Notes: a model not told the origin generated them from the sequence alone. Counted from the first letter of the stretch, positions 46,237 to 57,474 are shown. The stretch is 64,000 nt of DNA from Phialocephala subalpina (GCA_900073065.1 FJOG01000041.1:334677-398676); one strand, 5' to 3'. Program-made: numbers and translations.

Positions 46237-47116
46237 ATTCTCTCTCTGTACTCTCCTTTGACAGAGATCGTCACTAATTGCTAAGAGGATGCATGGGTTT
46301 TCATGCCTGGATGTTACTCTATTAGCATTATGGGGTTCTGATTTGTATTCTATCTGCCGTGGAAGGGGAAAATGGAAAGTAGGGTGGAATGAGGAGGGAA
46401 CGTAGCCCTGTGGAAGGAGGACATACTTTGCATTTGCATCTTGCTCTTCCATGCTTTCACCATTAAGCAGGCTTTGGAACATCCATCATCCATGTATACT
46501 ATGGAACAAAAAGATGTTATCGAGCACATTTCTGAGCGGATCTCAATTCGAAGAGCTGACATTCGGGGCGCCATGATTACCTGCAAATTCAGCAAGGTTC
46601 AAGAAAGATGAGCAAAAGGGGTACACATGAGAGCATTCAGATGGAATCGACAAATGCCCCTGCGTCTTCTGTTGCCGTTCCTCTTCCTCTTCCCAGCAGC
46701 ATCTCAGCCCTCGAGATCTCTTCTGTGAACATCTCGACCGCAAAATGGGCCCTTCCCGAGTCCTTGACATTCTGCCCTCTCTTTTATCGATCACCAGCTA
46801 GGAGTAGTAGTCCCAGCATGGCTAGAAAGCCTGTAGGCCAACCGTGGCGCGGGATGCACCGACGCGTCTGCAAGAAACAACAACATCAGCGCCGCCACCT
46901 CCGTACGCCTGCTAACGACTGGATGATACTATACTTGGCAAGATCTAGGATTGCAGGACTTTCCAGACGCATCCACTTGATAGGCGCGCCAACGCTAATT
47001 TGGCTGGCAGTTCAATGACCTCATTATGGGGGCTATCAACAACACCCACCGGATCGCAGCATTTCTCGACACGGAACACTCGACCTTCGATTCCTCGAGA
47101 ACTCCTCAGACTCGGC
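46237..47116. other. Intergenic, no gene seen
   Basis: Frames on both strands lack motifs. An in-frame ATG at 47015 could extend the next gene by 34 residues. Confidence 0.45.
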
Positions 47117-48136
47117 ATGGCGTCTCCAACCACGATCGAAGCTCCTGCACAATCCTCAATCCGAGTGACTTGTCGAGAGAATCGCTCTGCTGCCAATGCA
47201 GCCGTACAACACATCATCAAACCCTTTGCGTCCCTCATATTGAGACCGGGCAGCGGCGAGCCCAAGGGATCTCCTCGATTGAATCCCCATAAGCACGCCG
47301 AAAGGATATGCAAGATACGAGAGTCGCAGACCGAAGATACATGGATATACACGTTCGAGAATCCTCTGGAGTCGGAGCGTCGGACCCCACCAGCACACAA
47401 GATATACTATTTTGCTGGCGGAGGATTTCGAGGCGTGCCTGAGAAGGAGCACTGGCTGCTATGCGCAGAGCTTAGTATGAAATTACCGGAGTACGAGATC
47501 AATCTTGTCAGCTATCCTTTGGCACCGAACTCCCCCGCGTCACACTCTTTCGCACACCTCGAACGGCTCTACGATGCTCTCGCCGAACGATCGAGAAAGG
47601 AGAACTTCCGCGTAACATTGTTTGGAGACTCGTCAGGAGGGAATATCGTGTTGGTACTGGGGCTTTATGCCGCTTCCAAGTACTTGCAGTCCCCGTCGGG
47701 ACAGTGTCCTGTTGAGACCATCATGGCGATGTGTCCAGCCACGGATCTTCGAAACGAGAACCCGGACATCGATGTCGTAGATCCTCGTGACCCAATACTC
47801 AGTCGGAAGACCACAACAGAGGTAGCCCATGGATGGAAAGGCGAGCTCTCACTCTCGGACCCCAGAGTATCCCCCATTCTCGCAGATCTGAGTGCGTTTC
47901 GGAAAGCTGGCATAAAGGTCGATGGAGTGACAGCAGGAAACGATGTCCTTACTCCTGATGCGATCCTCTTTCGAAAGAAGCTTGGAGAATGCGGTGTCCA
48001 GGGAGATTGGCTCGATTGGGAAAAGCAGATGCATTGCTTCCCTTTACTATTTCCATTCCATGTGCATGAAGGAACGGCTGGAAAGGACTGGATCTTGGAT
48101 GTTCTGAGGGTGAATGTAAAATCCGGAGCGAAGTAA
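47117..48136 (+). CDS. Alpha/beta hydrolase, hormone-sensitive-lipase type
   Basis: A single exon encodes 339 residues from the ATG at 47117; another ATG at 47015 is in frame. YYFAGGGFRGVP corresponds to the HGGG oxyanion-hole loop, here with Ala in place of the His. VTLFGDSSGGNI carries the nucleophilic serine. TAGNDVLTPDAILF and KQMHCFPLL supply the likely catalytic Asp and His. PLAPNSPASHSFAHLERLY is the usual YPLAPE-like segment. The enzyme probably hydrolyses a carboxylic ester; the substrate is unknown. No signal peptide is evident, so a cytosolic location is likely. Confidence 0.88.
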   Translation: MASPTTIEAPAQSSIRVTCRENRSAANAAVQHIIKPFASLILRPGSGEPKGSPRLNPHKHAERICKIRESQTEDTWIYTFENPLESERRTPPAHKIYYFAGGGFRGVPEKEHWLLCAELSMKLPEYEINLVSYPLAPNSPASHSFAHLERLYDALAERSRKENFRVTLFGDSSGGNIVLVLGLYAASKYLQSPSGQCPVETIMAMCPATDLRNENPDIDVVDPRDPILSRKTTTEVAHGWKGELSLSDPRVSPILADLSAFRKAGIKVDGVTAGNDVLTPDAILFRKKLGECGVQGDWLDWEKQMHCFPLLFPFHVHEGTAGKDWILDVLRVNVKSGAK

Positions 48137-49739
48137 ACAACCGGCTTGAATATTTGGCCCATACCAAAGGCTCGTCGCGAAGTCCGTGGCATCCATCTCT
48201 TTCCACCGTCTCCAGCGTTCTGATCCAAACCTCAAATGAGATTCGCACTCGATGACGCTGACAGCAATCACTCAACACATTACCTATGACCACATCACTT
48301 GCTGGCTGGGGCTTACGATAGTGTTTGCATCGGCATTTTCCCGTTCCAGATTGTCTCCTCAGATCATCATCCTTTCTCTTTCGAAGCGCCCGGGAGTTGG
48401 GTCATTGAATCCTGTCAGGAGCAGTTATCAAAGGAGCAGAGTGCCTTGGGTGAGGTGATGGTTGCCGATGATAGGATATCAAGGATGTTCACTATACCAT
48501 AATTTGGCTTTCAGACTAGCAGACAAAGCGGGAGCTGAACCAAACGTCAGCTTCGTGTTCCATCGCGCTTAAAGAACGCCTTTTCTCATCACAGATGCGG
48601 TGAGAAATCTACCGAGATGGCTTGGCTCTACCCCACGAATCCATTGCCATGATTCCATCACACCGTGCTGTGGATGCCTCAGTCGTCGTAGGAAAATCGC
48701 TTATGCACGAATTCTGCACGTTTCGATATGTCCGGCTGTGGGTTTAGTAATCAAAGTGCCACTACGGAACTCGTAGACCTCTATTTTTGTACATCTTTGG
48801 ACACGAGCACTAGCAGTGGCCAAAGTATACCATCGCCATCGTGTTGATGGCAGAGAACTGATGGAAGGTTTGCTATTTGGAAACTTCGCCTTTAGTGCCG
48901 GCGATGGGAGTTTGTGAAGTTTAAGAGAATAGCACCTCCGTACCCGGCCCGGCCATGGGTTATCGCCTTCGGCCGAGGGGCCGCACCACCACAGTGGCTG
49001 ACAATACCATCATTGGCCTGTACCTGCGGGCGCGCTTCTAGGCGATGCAGCCCAAATCTATCATTTCCCTCTCTCGGACTAGTCACAAACATGTCATCTC
49101 AGTTTTGAGTTTTCCCTTTTCGGGAGAGCCCGAGTCCAGTTCAATTCCCGGTTGCTACTAGTTTTCATCGATGCAAAGGCCAAGTCCGGCTGATGTCGGG
49201 GAATGCAGTTGTACATCACGTAACTCTGGGGGTGATCTGCCGGTGCTTGTATGGATGAGGAATATGGCTTTCCCCTTGCTGTTTGGTTCGGCCAACATTT
49301 ACCTCCTCTGCACTGCTCGTACAGTAACCTTATTTTCGTCCCCGGTAGGCTGCGTCCATACGCCTATTTCAGCCTCGAATTCAGACACTTGCAGCGGTCG
49401 CACACTTGCGTGTCGTTCTTGAAGAGCCCTACGGCCTTGACTCCTTGCCCCTGAAATGTCCAATCTCAGGCGAGACTTATCCCTTCTTGCATTTTGTAGT
49501 CCTTCACAGGGCTGAGCATGAACTTTTGGTGCTGATTAATTTGGCGCCACTAAATCGAGCGCTGACAGATCGAGGAGATCACTGTTAGCCAGTTTGAGCC
49601 ACTGGGAGAGCACTGGAATATATACTGATCCCGTAACTCGCAATCACTGCGGCCGACAAGTCTCAACGATCACGCCTTTTTTCATCCACTTGCCATCGGA
49701 TCGGATCAGGAGACTACATCTGGAAATTGTTGAAACATC
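48137..49739. other. Intergenic, no gene seen
   Basis: Only short frames without motifs occur over 1.6 kb. The last few hundred bases should hold the promoter of the regulator at 49740. Confidence 0.5.
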
Positions 49740-52089
49740 ATGGCACACGCCGAAAGCCATGATTCATCTCGTCGGGCGCCACAAGTCTGCTCGCATTGCA
49801 AGAGTATAAAAAAGGGTTGTGACAAGAAGTTGCCGAGTTGTAGTCAGTGTATTAAGTGAGTAAAAAATCTCGTTCCCGTTTTGGAATGCGTCGGCTTTTC
49901 ACCCGCCATAGGGCTGCAACAATACTTCCAGCCAGTATACATTACTAACTGAGCTGCAGACGACGAGCGGTATGCCGATATGGAGAACCAGACGAAGAAC
50001 GGCGGTCTAGGAGCGAAAATGGGTCTCCTCAGGGGAGAAACGCGGTTCCGACCTGGGCGTCAATTCCTCCGTCATTACGATCTAGGTTCTCCCCCAGCGT
50101 CAGGCTATCTCTTTTGCTGATGAATTCACTCTCCGACGTCTTTCCATCAAATCCGCATGATCCAAATGTTTCCCAGGCCTCCATGAACACGGACAGCGTC
50201 GTCAACTCTCAGGTACTACACATCATCAAAGCGGGTGGAAGGAAACCAGAAGAAGTTGTCCTCCGCTATTTCAGAGGCGTGCATCAATGGCTACCAATAA
50301 TTTCACGAAATCGTTTCCGGGACCGGTACAAGCATTTTCAAGCCAATCCAGCAGCAGACTTCTCTGTCCTGCTTCTAGCGATGCGACTTGTCACCCAACA
50401 CCCATCAATCGACCCTGAAGCCGATCAAGATCGGGAAGTCCTCTATCTGGCTACAAAAACACTACTCGCTCAAGTACAAGCTTTTATGCCATCGTCTCTA
50501 TTCCTCATCCAGGCTGGCGTGATATTGGGACACTATGAACACGCGCATGGGATGATTGAGGCTGCATACGTTACCGTCGGAACATGTGGCAGAATGGCTT
50601 GTGCGATAGGCATGCACAACAAACAGTGCTCTGCAGAGATGCAAGGCACTGATGCCTGGGTGGAAGACGAAGAGGTTCTTTGTACTTGGTGGGGCTTAAT
50701 GATCTTGGACCGGTATGCAGATCCACCACACTCCGAAAGTTTGCAGTTGGCTAACGTGCACTAGTGTTGTTTCGTGCGACCCTCAGATGCATGGCAGGCC
50801 GTTGGCTACGAGGCCTGTTCGAGAAGACGACTATTTGCCGTTGGAGTCTTATGACTNNNNNNNNNNNNNNNNNNNNNNNNNNNNNNNNNNNNNNNNNNNN
50901 NNNNNNNNNNNNNNNNNNNNNNNNNNNNNNNNNNNNNNNNNNNNNNNNNNNNNNNNNNNNNNNNNNNNNNNNNNNNNNNNNNNNNNNNNNNNNNNNNNNN
51001 NNNNNNNNNNNNNNNNNNNNNNNNNNNNNNNNNNNNNNNNNNNNNNNNNNNNNNNNNNNNNNNNNNNNNNNNNNNNNNNNNNNNNNNNNNNNNNNNNNNN
51101 NNNNNNNNNNNNNNNNNNNNNNNNNNNNNNNNNNNNNNNNNNNNNNNNNNNNNNNNNNNNNNNNNNNNNNNNNNNNNNNNNNNNNNNNNNNNNNNNNNNN
51201 NNNNNNNNNNNNNNNNNNNNNNNNNNNNNNNNNNNNNNNNNNNNNNNNNNNNNNNNNNNNNNNNNNNNNNNNNNNNNNNNNNNNNNNNNNNNNNNNNNNN
51301 NNNNNNNNNNNNNNNNNNNNNNNNNNNNNNNNNNNNNNNNNNNNNNNNNNNNNNNNNNNNNNNNNNNNNNNNNNNNNNNNNNNNNNNNNNNNNTTGGATA
51401 GGAACGCGGATGAGTTGCTGGAACCGACGTTTCGGTATTTTGTTTCTGCTATTTCCCTCCCTGGTGTTGGGACTTTCGGGAGAGAAGCGCAGGCTACGTA
51501 TCTTTTTGATCGGGTGCGGTTGTCGATTGAAGGAGGAGAACTCTCGAGCAACGCTTATCATGTTGGACGTGACCTGCAGAACCTGCTTGCGTCTGTTATG
51601 GAGCAGGTTGCTGGAAGATGGGGCATCTATTGTGGCGCTACACAGATGCTGATCACGTATGTATCTTCTTTTGGTCCTCCAATATTGTGTCTGCTAACGC
51701 GTTGACAGAGGCTTGTATAACCTGCACCAAACACTGCACATGCATACCGAGATTATGGCAACAGCAACATACAAAGAAACAACAGAAGTAGCTCTCAACA
51801 CTCTTACGCGAATGGTAATCGACATTGCCTACGCCTCCAATCGCGAGTGTGGAAATTTCGACATCGAGATTCTGCACCCCGCCATGGCGCACATTGTCAG
51901 ATGTGCTCAACAGCACATTCTGACTGCGGAGGACTTCAATGATCCGATGTGGCTGGAAGACTTCGATCAGTTGAGGAAGGTGTTAGGATATTTTAATCGA
52001 AGATGGGTGCTTGCTGGTGAGTGCATTGTTGAATTGCTGATGGAATGAACCTGACAGAAGGTAGGGATGGAGTTACATCGGTTGAATGA
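49740..52089 (+). CDS. Zn2Cys6 fungal transcription factor, interrupted by assembly gap
   Basis: Exons visible are 49740-49855, 49960-50712, 50765 to the gap, from the gap to 51656, 51709-52016 and 52058-52089. The zinc cluster is VCSHCKSIKKGCDKKLPSC then SQCIK, with its last Cys (RRAVCRYGEP) in exon 2, so an intron splits the cluster. The regulatory domain shows YFRGVHQWLPIISRNRF, LIQAGVILGHYEHAHG and WWGLMILDR before the gap, and GREAQATYLFDRV and WGIYCGATQML after it. The frames before and after the gap differ, so the gap must hold an intron or be mis-sized. The last exon is short and less certain. The targets are unknown. Confidence 0.85.
50857..51393. other. Assembly gap, 537 N
   Basis: This run of N lies inside the regulatory domain of the Zn2Cys6 gene. 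Frames translated through it are meaningless. Confidence 1.
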
Positions 52090-54688
52090 GACTGTGGAGA
52101 TGTCTATGGCGATGAGGATGTAATGCGAAGGGGGGAGTTGGTTTCAACCACTGTGGAAGATGGAGATCCAGCAAGCGGAGTACGGAGAACCGACTTCAAC
52201 ATTCGCATGGCCATGAGTTTCAACAAAATCCCAACGATGGTTACGACTGCTTTGTCGATGTTACCAGCCTGATTGCTTGTCTTCTTGCGACCAACTGCCA
52301 TGGCCTGCAACCATCGGCGGATACCGCAGCAAATGCGCTAGCGTCGGAACATCTCGACCAATTCGATTCGCCCTCATCAGCGCCACTTCATCTCACCTAA
52401 TGGTGCAAATATGCCCTCCGGAATTTCGGAATCTGAAGCACATTCCATGATTCCGCCGTAGGCAATGGCAAATTTCATCCGGCCTGCGCAGCAGAATCGC
52501 ACGATCCAAAACGGGTTTGAACTTCACAGACCTTGCAGAAGTGAAGTGCGAAGCAAGATTTCCCATTGGAAGGGATAAATATACAAGCAAAGGCTGCACG
52601 AGCACTGCGAAGGCAATATCGAGATATCACAAAGGCCGCGCCACCTGCAGCCCTATTTCACTGAGTCAGCTTTGATTCAGACCTGCTGTCATGCAATACG
52701 GAATGTTGCCAGTTGCAGACCAATATTCTGCGTCGTTTGTGGTGTGGAGAAGGATTTTCGGTGCTTCGGTTAAGTCCTTTGGAGGCAAGAATAGATCTGA
52801 TGACTGGTATGGGTATCTAGCATGGTTTGAGCTTTTGAAAGCTCTGATTTTAGGTCAATGCGCTCCTTCAACTTGCACTTTTAGTAAGGTATAGAGCGCT
52901 TTGCATAAGATAGATTATTGCAATCAATTTTCAAAGAACGTCAGCCAAGTCCCAATGCGGTTTAGAAGTCCAGATGAAACCTCTTGCAAGAAGATCCTCT
53001 CATATTTTCCCAATATCAAACTCGTTGCCAAGCAATGCCATGCATTGTAGCGGTCAAGGCCTTTGTACAACCTCACAATCTGCCTTACCCGTTACCCGGT
53101 ACCGAACCCGAACCTTGCTTGGCTCCCAATCGCCTCCCTACTCAATTTGTCAGCCAGCGAGGCACAAATCTCCTACGTCCAATCCCGACAAAGCTCCATG
53201 TAACCTTACATCAAGACGTAATCATATCTTGATCACCAAAACCAAATGCGCAAACGCTCGACATCCTTACCGGCTGAACGATCCCTGCAATTTCTCACCA
53301 TGCAAGCTGACGCACACCGTCGAAACTCTATCTGCACTGCGGAAGGAGCTACCCGGCTGCGGGTTTCTGCGGTATGCTGACCCCGCTAAGGTAAGCTTAT
53401 TCTTTCCCTCCCATTGCATTTTCTTGCTCGTAAATTGAAACTTCTAGACTCACGGCCGCACTCCCGTGTTTACGAGGTGTTGAAGTAGTGTCTACCTCGC
53501 GGCGCTTATTTCATCCAATTGGAGGCTGTGTTAAGATGGATTTGGAAAATCGGTGCGTGCTGCTGTAAGATGGCTCCTTCCGGGGATTATTCTTTGATGG
53601 AAGCGAGCACCCGGAGGATATTCTGGATGGAGATCCGGGTTCGGACGCGTTAAACGTCATCTGCATGCCGGTTGCTTACCTGATGCCCGCGCGCGGGAGT
53701 TGGGTGCGGGTGTCGTATTTGGAAGGTGGAGGTTTGGGCTCACGATGCCATACCTCCGGGGACGGAGGAGGAGGGGTACAGTAAGATATATGGTCGGGCT
53801 ATGCCCGACGTCTGTGGATGTTGAATTCGGATTTTGTCGCATATGGCCGGCAATGTTTCATTGTTTCTCCGGAGTCTCTTCCTCTCCAGAACGTCGATCC
53901 AGGTATGGAGAAGCATTGCGTATGATACATTGGTGTGCACGAGGTGCATGGGCCTCTGAAGTCGAAAAGTCTCAACTATTGGTTGGCAGTTCGGTGAAGC
54001 AAGCCAAACATCGTGAACTTTGACAATTGACTCGGTCTCATTCAAAACTCCGCAAGCCATGCGGAGTTGCGGAGTTTTGAACATGATGATAGCATAAACT
54101 GCCCTTCTGTCTTCAGACTGAAAGCTGTATTCTCCTATTTATTTCCAGCATATAAGCTAAAGTTTTCCTGTGAATCTTGGTCCAGCAGTCAGGCTACTTT
54201 GGGAAATCGGTGTTTCGTGTACCTCGACATTTCACGTACAACGCGACCTCAAAAGGTCAGCTGGAAAACTGAGCAAGTTTCCGTCACCGGCAAGATTTTG
54301 AGTGTATTCTATAATCCAAAGCTGGTTTTGGCCTGTCAACATCAATTGAAGTCAGAAACATGTTCCCCGCATTCTTCAAAGTGCCTGCGAGATCGACCTT
54401 CAGCTTCGTCGGAAAGAGGTCCCTCCTGGTCATTTTTAAGCGAGAACGTTTTCTTATTGGGGATGAGACTGTGAATCGCGAGCGTAAGCATGCATGTTCT
54501 CAATCGAGAGCATCTTCTCTGCAAATGAGGAGAAGTGCGACTCGCATCTCGAACGAGAACAACTTCCTATCTTGGAGCGAGGAGGCACAAAATTTGTACT
54601 ATTTCAATGCTGACCCCGCTCTCATCACTTGAGAATCTCAACTTGACCTTTCAAACCTCTCGCCAGGAATCATATCTCGGTTTTCAAG
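52090..54688. other. Intergenic, 2.6 kb, no gene seen
   Basis: Short frames on both strands lack motifs. The only structure noted is the inverted repeat at 54041-54081. Confidence 0.5.
54041..54081. repeat. Perfect 15-bp inverted repeat with 11-nt loop
   Basis: TTCAAAACTCCGCAA at 54041-54055 is the exact reverse complement of 54067-54081. The loop includes a further copy of GCGGAG. It would form a stable hairpin in either strand. Confidence 0.8.
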
Positions 54689-56487
54689 ATGACAAACAGA
54701 TCAACATACGTATCTGCTGAGATCAGTGCGCTGCCAAAAATCCTCGATGAGCTCAATGCGACATTCGAGAGTGGAAAGACACTCGACATTGAATGGCGAA
54801 AGGAACAACTAAGATCACTCTGGAGGATGTTGGATGTGGGCCTCAGAACTGTTCAATCCAAAGAAGTGAAGTGTCGCTGATATAATTTCCAGGAGAACGA
54901 AACGGCAATTTCAGATGCAATTTTCGCAGACATTGGCAAGCCCAGGGTGCAGATCCAGGTTCTGGAGATTGGAGCCGAGAAGAATGATGTGAGCATGAAA
55001 AGGCGAAGATATCAGGCAAACTCTGATGCATGCAGTAGATCCTTCACTTTATTGCAAAGATGGATGAGGTCGGTGGTTGATCTAATACCTTGGGAGTGTC
55101 CTTGCTTATTTGCGGGGTAGTGGCTTGCTACCGAGACAGTCGAAACCCCACCACCTTTTGAGAACTGGTCTCCTGTTATTGTTCGAAGACCGAGAGGAGT
55201 TTGTTTGGTCATCGGGTATGCTCGTCAATCTCCCGTTGCTTCGGGGAGACTTTGCTAATCAGAAGGCAGGACATGGAATTATCCTATCACTTTGAGTAAG
55301 TCTTGAGAATACTTCTGTTACTTTGTACTGACACATCAAGCGATCGGCCCCATGATCGGACTCATTGCGTGTGGAAACGTTGGTATCCTAAAACCTAGGT
55401 ACTTGAATCTCGCAGTTCCTGTTAAAAAGGTGCAGCCATGCTTACTTGTTGACAGTGAACACGCACCCCAAACAGCAGCGCTTCTTGCAGAGCTATTTCT
55501 CAAGTATTTAGATCCAGACTGCTTCCGCATCATCAACGGAGGAGTAGACGTAGCACAAGCGCTTCTGAAATATCCATATGGGCACATCCTCTACACTGGA
55601 AGCACTAATGTGGGAAAGTTGGTGATGAAAGCAGCTGCCGAGCACCTCACTCCTGTCACTCTGGAGCTTGGTGGGGCGAATTCGGTGATTGTGACTGAAA
55701 AGGCAAATGTCGAGCTCGCCGCAAAGAGAATTGCTTGGGGAAAGTTTGCAATTGCTGGACAGACTTGCTTTGCACCTAACGTTGCCATTGTGCATGAGAG
55801 TGTCTATGATGCTTTCATAGTGGCACTTGAGAAAGTAAGCAGTTCTCAAACTCGTGCCTGTAAGGATATTGACAACACCAGGCACATCGGGACTTCTATG
55901 GAGAGAAGGTTGAGATCGCCAAAGTCGGCAAAATCGTCAACGCAATTCACTGGAAGCGCGTCATGTCTCTCCTCTCCTCAACTCAAGGCTCCACAGTTTT
56001 CGGAGGAACGGGCACCGAAGCAGAACTGTTCATCGAGCCCACAGTCATCAAAGACGTAAGCTCAGACGATCCCCTCGTACAAACGGAAATCTTCGGCCCC
56101 ATTCTCCCAGTCCTCAAATACAGCACCGATATCGAAGCAAAACAGCTACTCAAAAAGCTATCTCAAGATGCACTCGCACTCTACGTCTTCACCGAAGACC
56201 TCGAAGAAGCACGTCAAGTCCTCACTTGGTGCAATGCCGGAACTGCATGTATCAACGATGTGATGGGACAAATTGCGCCTGTCAGCATGCCTTTTGGTGG
56301 AGTGAGAGGAAGCGGGTTGGGAGCTTATAGGGGGAGGGCGAGTATTGACACTTTCTCTCATAAGCAACCGATGGTGACGGTACCTACCGTGCCAGAGTTC
56401 GAGGCGATACTTGCTTGGAGGTATCCGCAGATGGAATCAGGGGAGACGGTTGCGTTTGTGAAGGCGAATTTGGAGATGAAGATGTAG
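54689..56487 (+). CDS. Aldehyde dehydrogenase, class 3-like
   Basis: Seven exons (54689-54835, 54893-55072, 55121-55215, 55270-55295, 55341-55398, 55456-55834, 55882-56487) join to 496 residues, the normal family length. Exon 1 has SGKTLDIEWRKEQLRSLWRM. Later come TWNYPITLTIGPMIG with the catalytic Asn, GNVGILKPSEHAPQTA, ILYTGSTNVGK, TPVTLELGG with the general-base Glu, and GQTCFAPN with the nucleophilic Cys. PLVQTEIFGPILPVL and SMPFGGVRGSGLGAYRG close the fold. It should oxidise aldehydes with NAD(P)+. The usual ELGGKSP is ELGGANS here. A 47-nt intron-like segment at 54989-55035 must stay in the mRNA to keep the frame. Confidence 0.88.
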
Positions 56488-56873
56488 CTGTGACTGATTA
56501 GCTTTTTGTCAATCTTAGTAAAGAACGTTGACTTGGAAATAGTGAAAGAAATTGATACTTTAGATTGGCTTTCAGTAGCCCCTTTCAAAGAAGAAAGACC
56601 CTTGTTGCTTCGTACATTGTCTGCTTCTACACCACGAAATTCAATGCTTTGAGATCGGCTTGAATTTAGATAGTCCAGCTAATCTTTATTGCAATCTTAG
56701 ATGTGAAATTTGAAACTAAATTCACAGGATATATTTCGGCAATGACTCACACGCTAGATATTGACCGCGGTCGTTCCCCACTCAACTTTGGGCCTTCTTT
56801 TGCTAAAGACATATAGATTTAAATAACAAATTTTCTACCAATCAAAGCTCGAATCACTTCAAGCTCATTCCCA
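56488..56873. other. Intergenic, no gene seen
   Basis: AT-rich sequence between the aldehyde dehydrogenase and the tRNA-Tyr gene; nothing recognisable. Confidence 0.5.
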
Positions 56874-56962
56874 CCCTCGGTCGTCTAGCTGGTTTATGGC
56901 GTCCGGCTGTAAATTGTATCAGTCTCACCGGAATGTCGCGCGTTCGACTCGCGCCTGAGGGA
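56874..56962 (+). tRNA. tRNA-Tyr (anticodon GTA) with 14-nt intron
   Basis: The acceptor stem CCCTCGG pairs with CTGAGGG with one G-U pair. The T arm is GCGCG-TTCGACT-CGCGC and the anticodon stem TCCGG pairs with CCGGA. The anticodon loop starts CTGTAA, giving anticodon GTA at 56909-56911. A 14-nt intron (56913-56926) sits in the canonical place after position 37, the same length as the yeast tRNA-Tyr intron as I recall it. The discriminator base is A. T-rich runs just downstream can end Pol III transcription. Confidence 0.92.
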
Positions 56963-57330
56963 TTGTTTTTTGGCTTTTTTGCTTTGTAAATAATATATAT
57001 ATAATTTTTTTATTTATTTTAGTAGATGGATGGGCTGAGGATCTAATGTGTATTAATAGTAGATTGTAAGTGAATTATTATATTGTTTCTACTTAAGGAA
57101 TGCAACATAAAGCTGAGTGGAAAGGTGGTTGAAAAGACTTTTCTTTTTTTTGAAAAATCTACCACTCGGCTATGCTCAGGGGAGTTACCTCGTTAGCGAG
57201 CTCGCTTCCAAAATGCACCAAAAATCTCTGCACCCACCACACAAACAGCCAAAGCCAAAGTCAAGCAGCAGCAAAAAGATATAAAAAGAGTGTGTTCATT
57301 ATTCAAGGTTAACCTTGAATCGCAGTAATT
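56963..57330. other. Region between the convergent tRNA genes
   Basis: It contains T-rich runs next to the tRNA-Tyr 3' end, AT-rich sequence, and the 20-nt palindrome at 57301-57320. No coding signal is seen. Confidence 0.6.
57301..57320. repeat. Perfect 20-nt palindrome
   Basis: The sequence ATTCAAGGTTAACCTTGAAT equals its own reverse complement. It starts 11 bases beyond the 3' end of the tRNA-Phe gene, in its direction of transcription. Confidence 0.95.
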
Positions 57331-57366
57331 TGCGGCTTCTGTGGATCGAACACAGTGCCTCCAGAT

Positions 57367-57384
57367 TTCAAATTCCGAAGTTTT
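57367..57384 (-). other. Canonical tRNA-Phe intron after position 37
   Basis: Eighteen bases beginning AAAACTTCGG, close to the start of the yeast tRNA-Phe intron as I recall it. It should be cut by the tRNA splicing endonuclease. Confidence 0.88.
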
Positions 57385-57396
57385 CTTCAGTCTGGC

Positions 57397-57449
57397 CTGA
57401 GAGACAATTAGTACACAATATTATGAGCCGTCAGTGCAATGCGACTTAC
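57397..57449 (-). other. Spliceosomal-type intron inside tRNA-Phe
   Basis: The insert begins GTAAGT, has TACTAAT near its 3' end and finishes CTCTCAG. Its 53-nt length is typical of the mRNA introns in this window. It separates D-stem base 25 from position 26. Signals and exact restoration of the tRNA are seen in the sequence; removal by the spliceosome is inference. Confidence 0.8.
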
Positions 57450-57474
57450 GCTCTCCCAATTGAGCTAAAGCCGC

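Larger units (their letters stand above)
57331..57474 (-). tRNA. tRNA-Phe (anticodon GAA) with two introns
   Basis: Read on the minus strand, the acceptor stem GCGGCTT pairs perfectly with AAGCCGC. The D arm is GCTC-AATTGGGA-GAGC. The anticodon stem CCAGA pairs with TCTGG around CTGAAG, giving anticodon GAA. The T arm is CTGTG-TTCGATC-CACAG and the variable loop AGGCA. Two inserts interrupt it: an 18-nt intron after position 37 (57384-57367), containing TTC able to pair with the anticodon, and a 53-nt insert directly after the D stem (57449-57397). Removal of both leaves 73 nt including the discriminator A, exactly the normal length. The A box (TAGCTCAATTGG) and B box (GTTCGATCC) are intact but further apart than usual. 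Confidence 0.9.

Noticed and set aside
50715..51705. Open frames of 228-313 residues through the N gap
   Set aside because: Most of their length is unknown bases; only the flanking exons are real.
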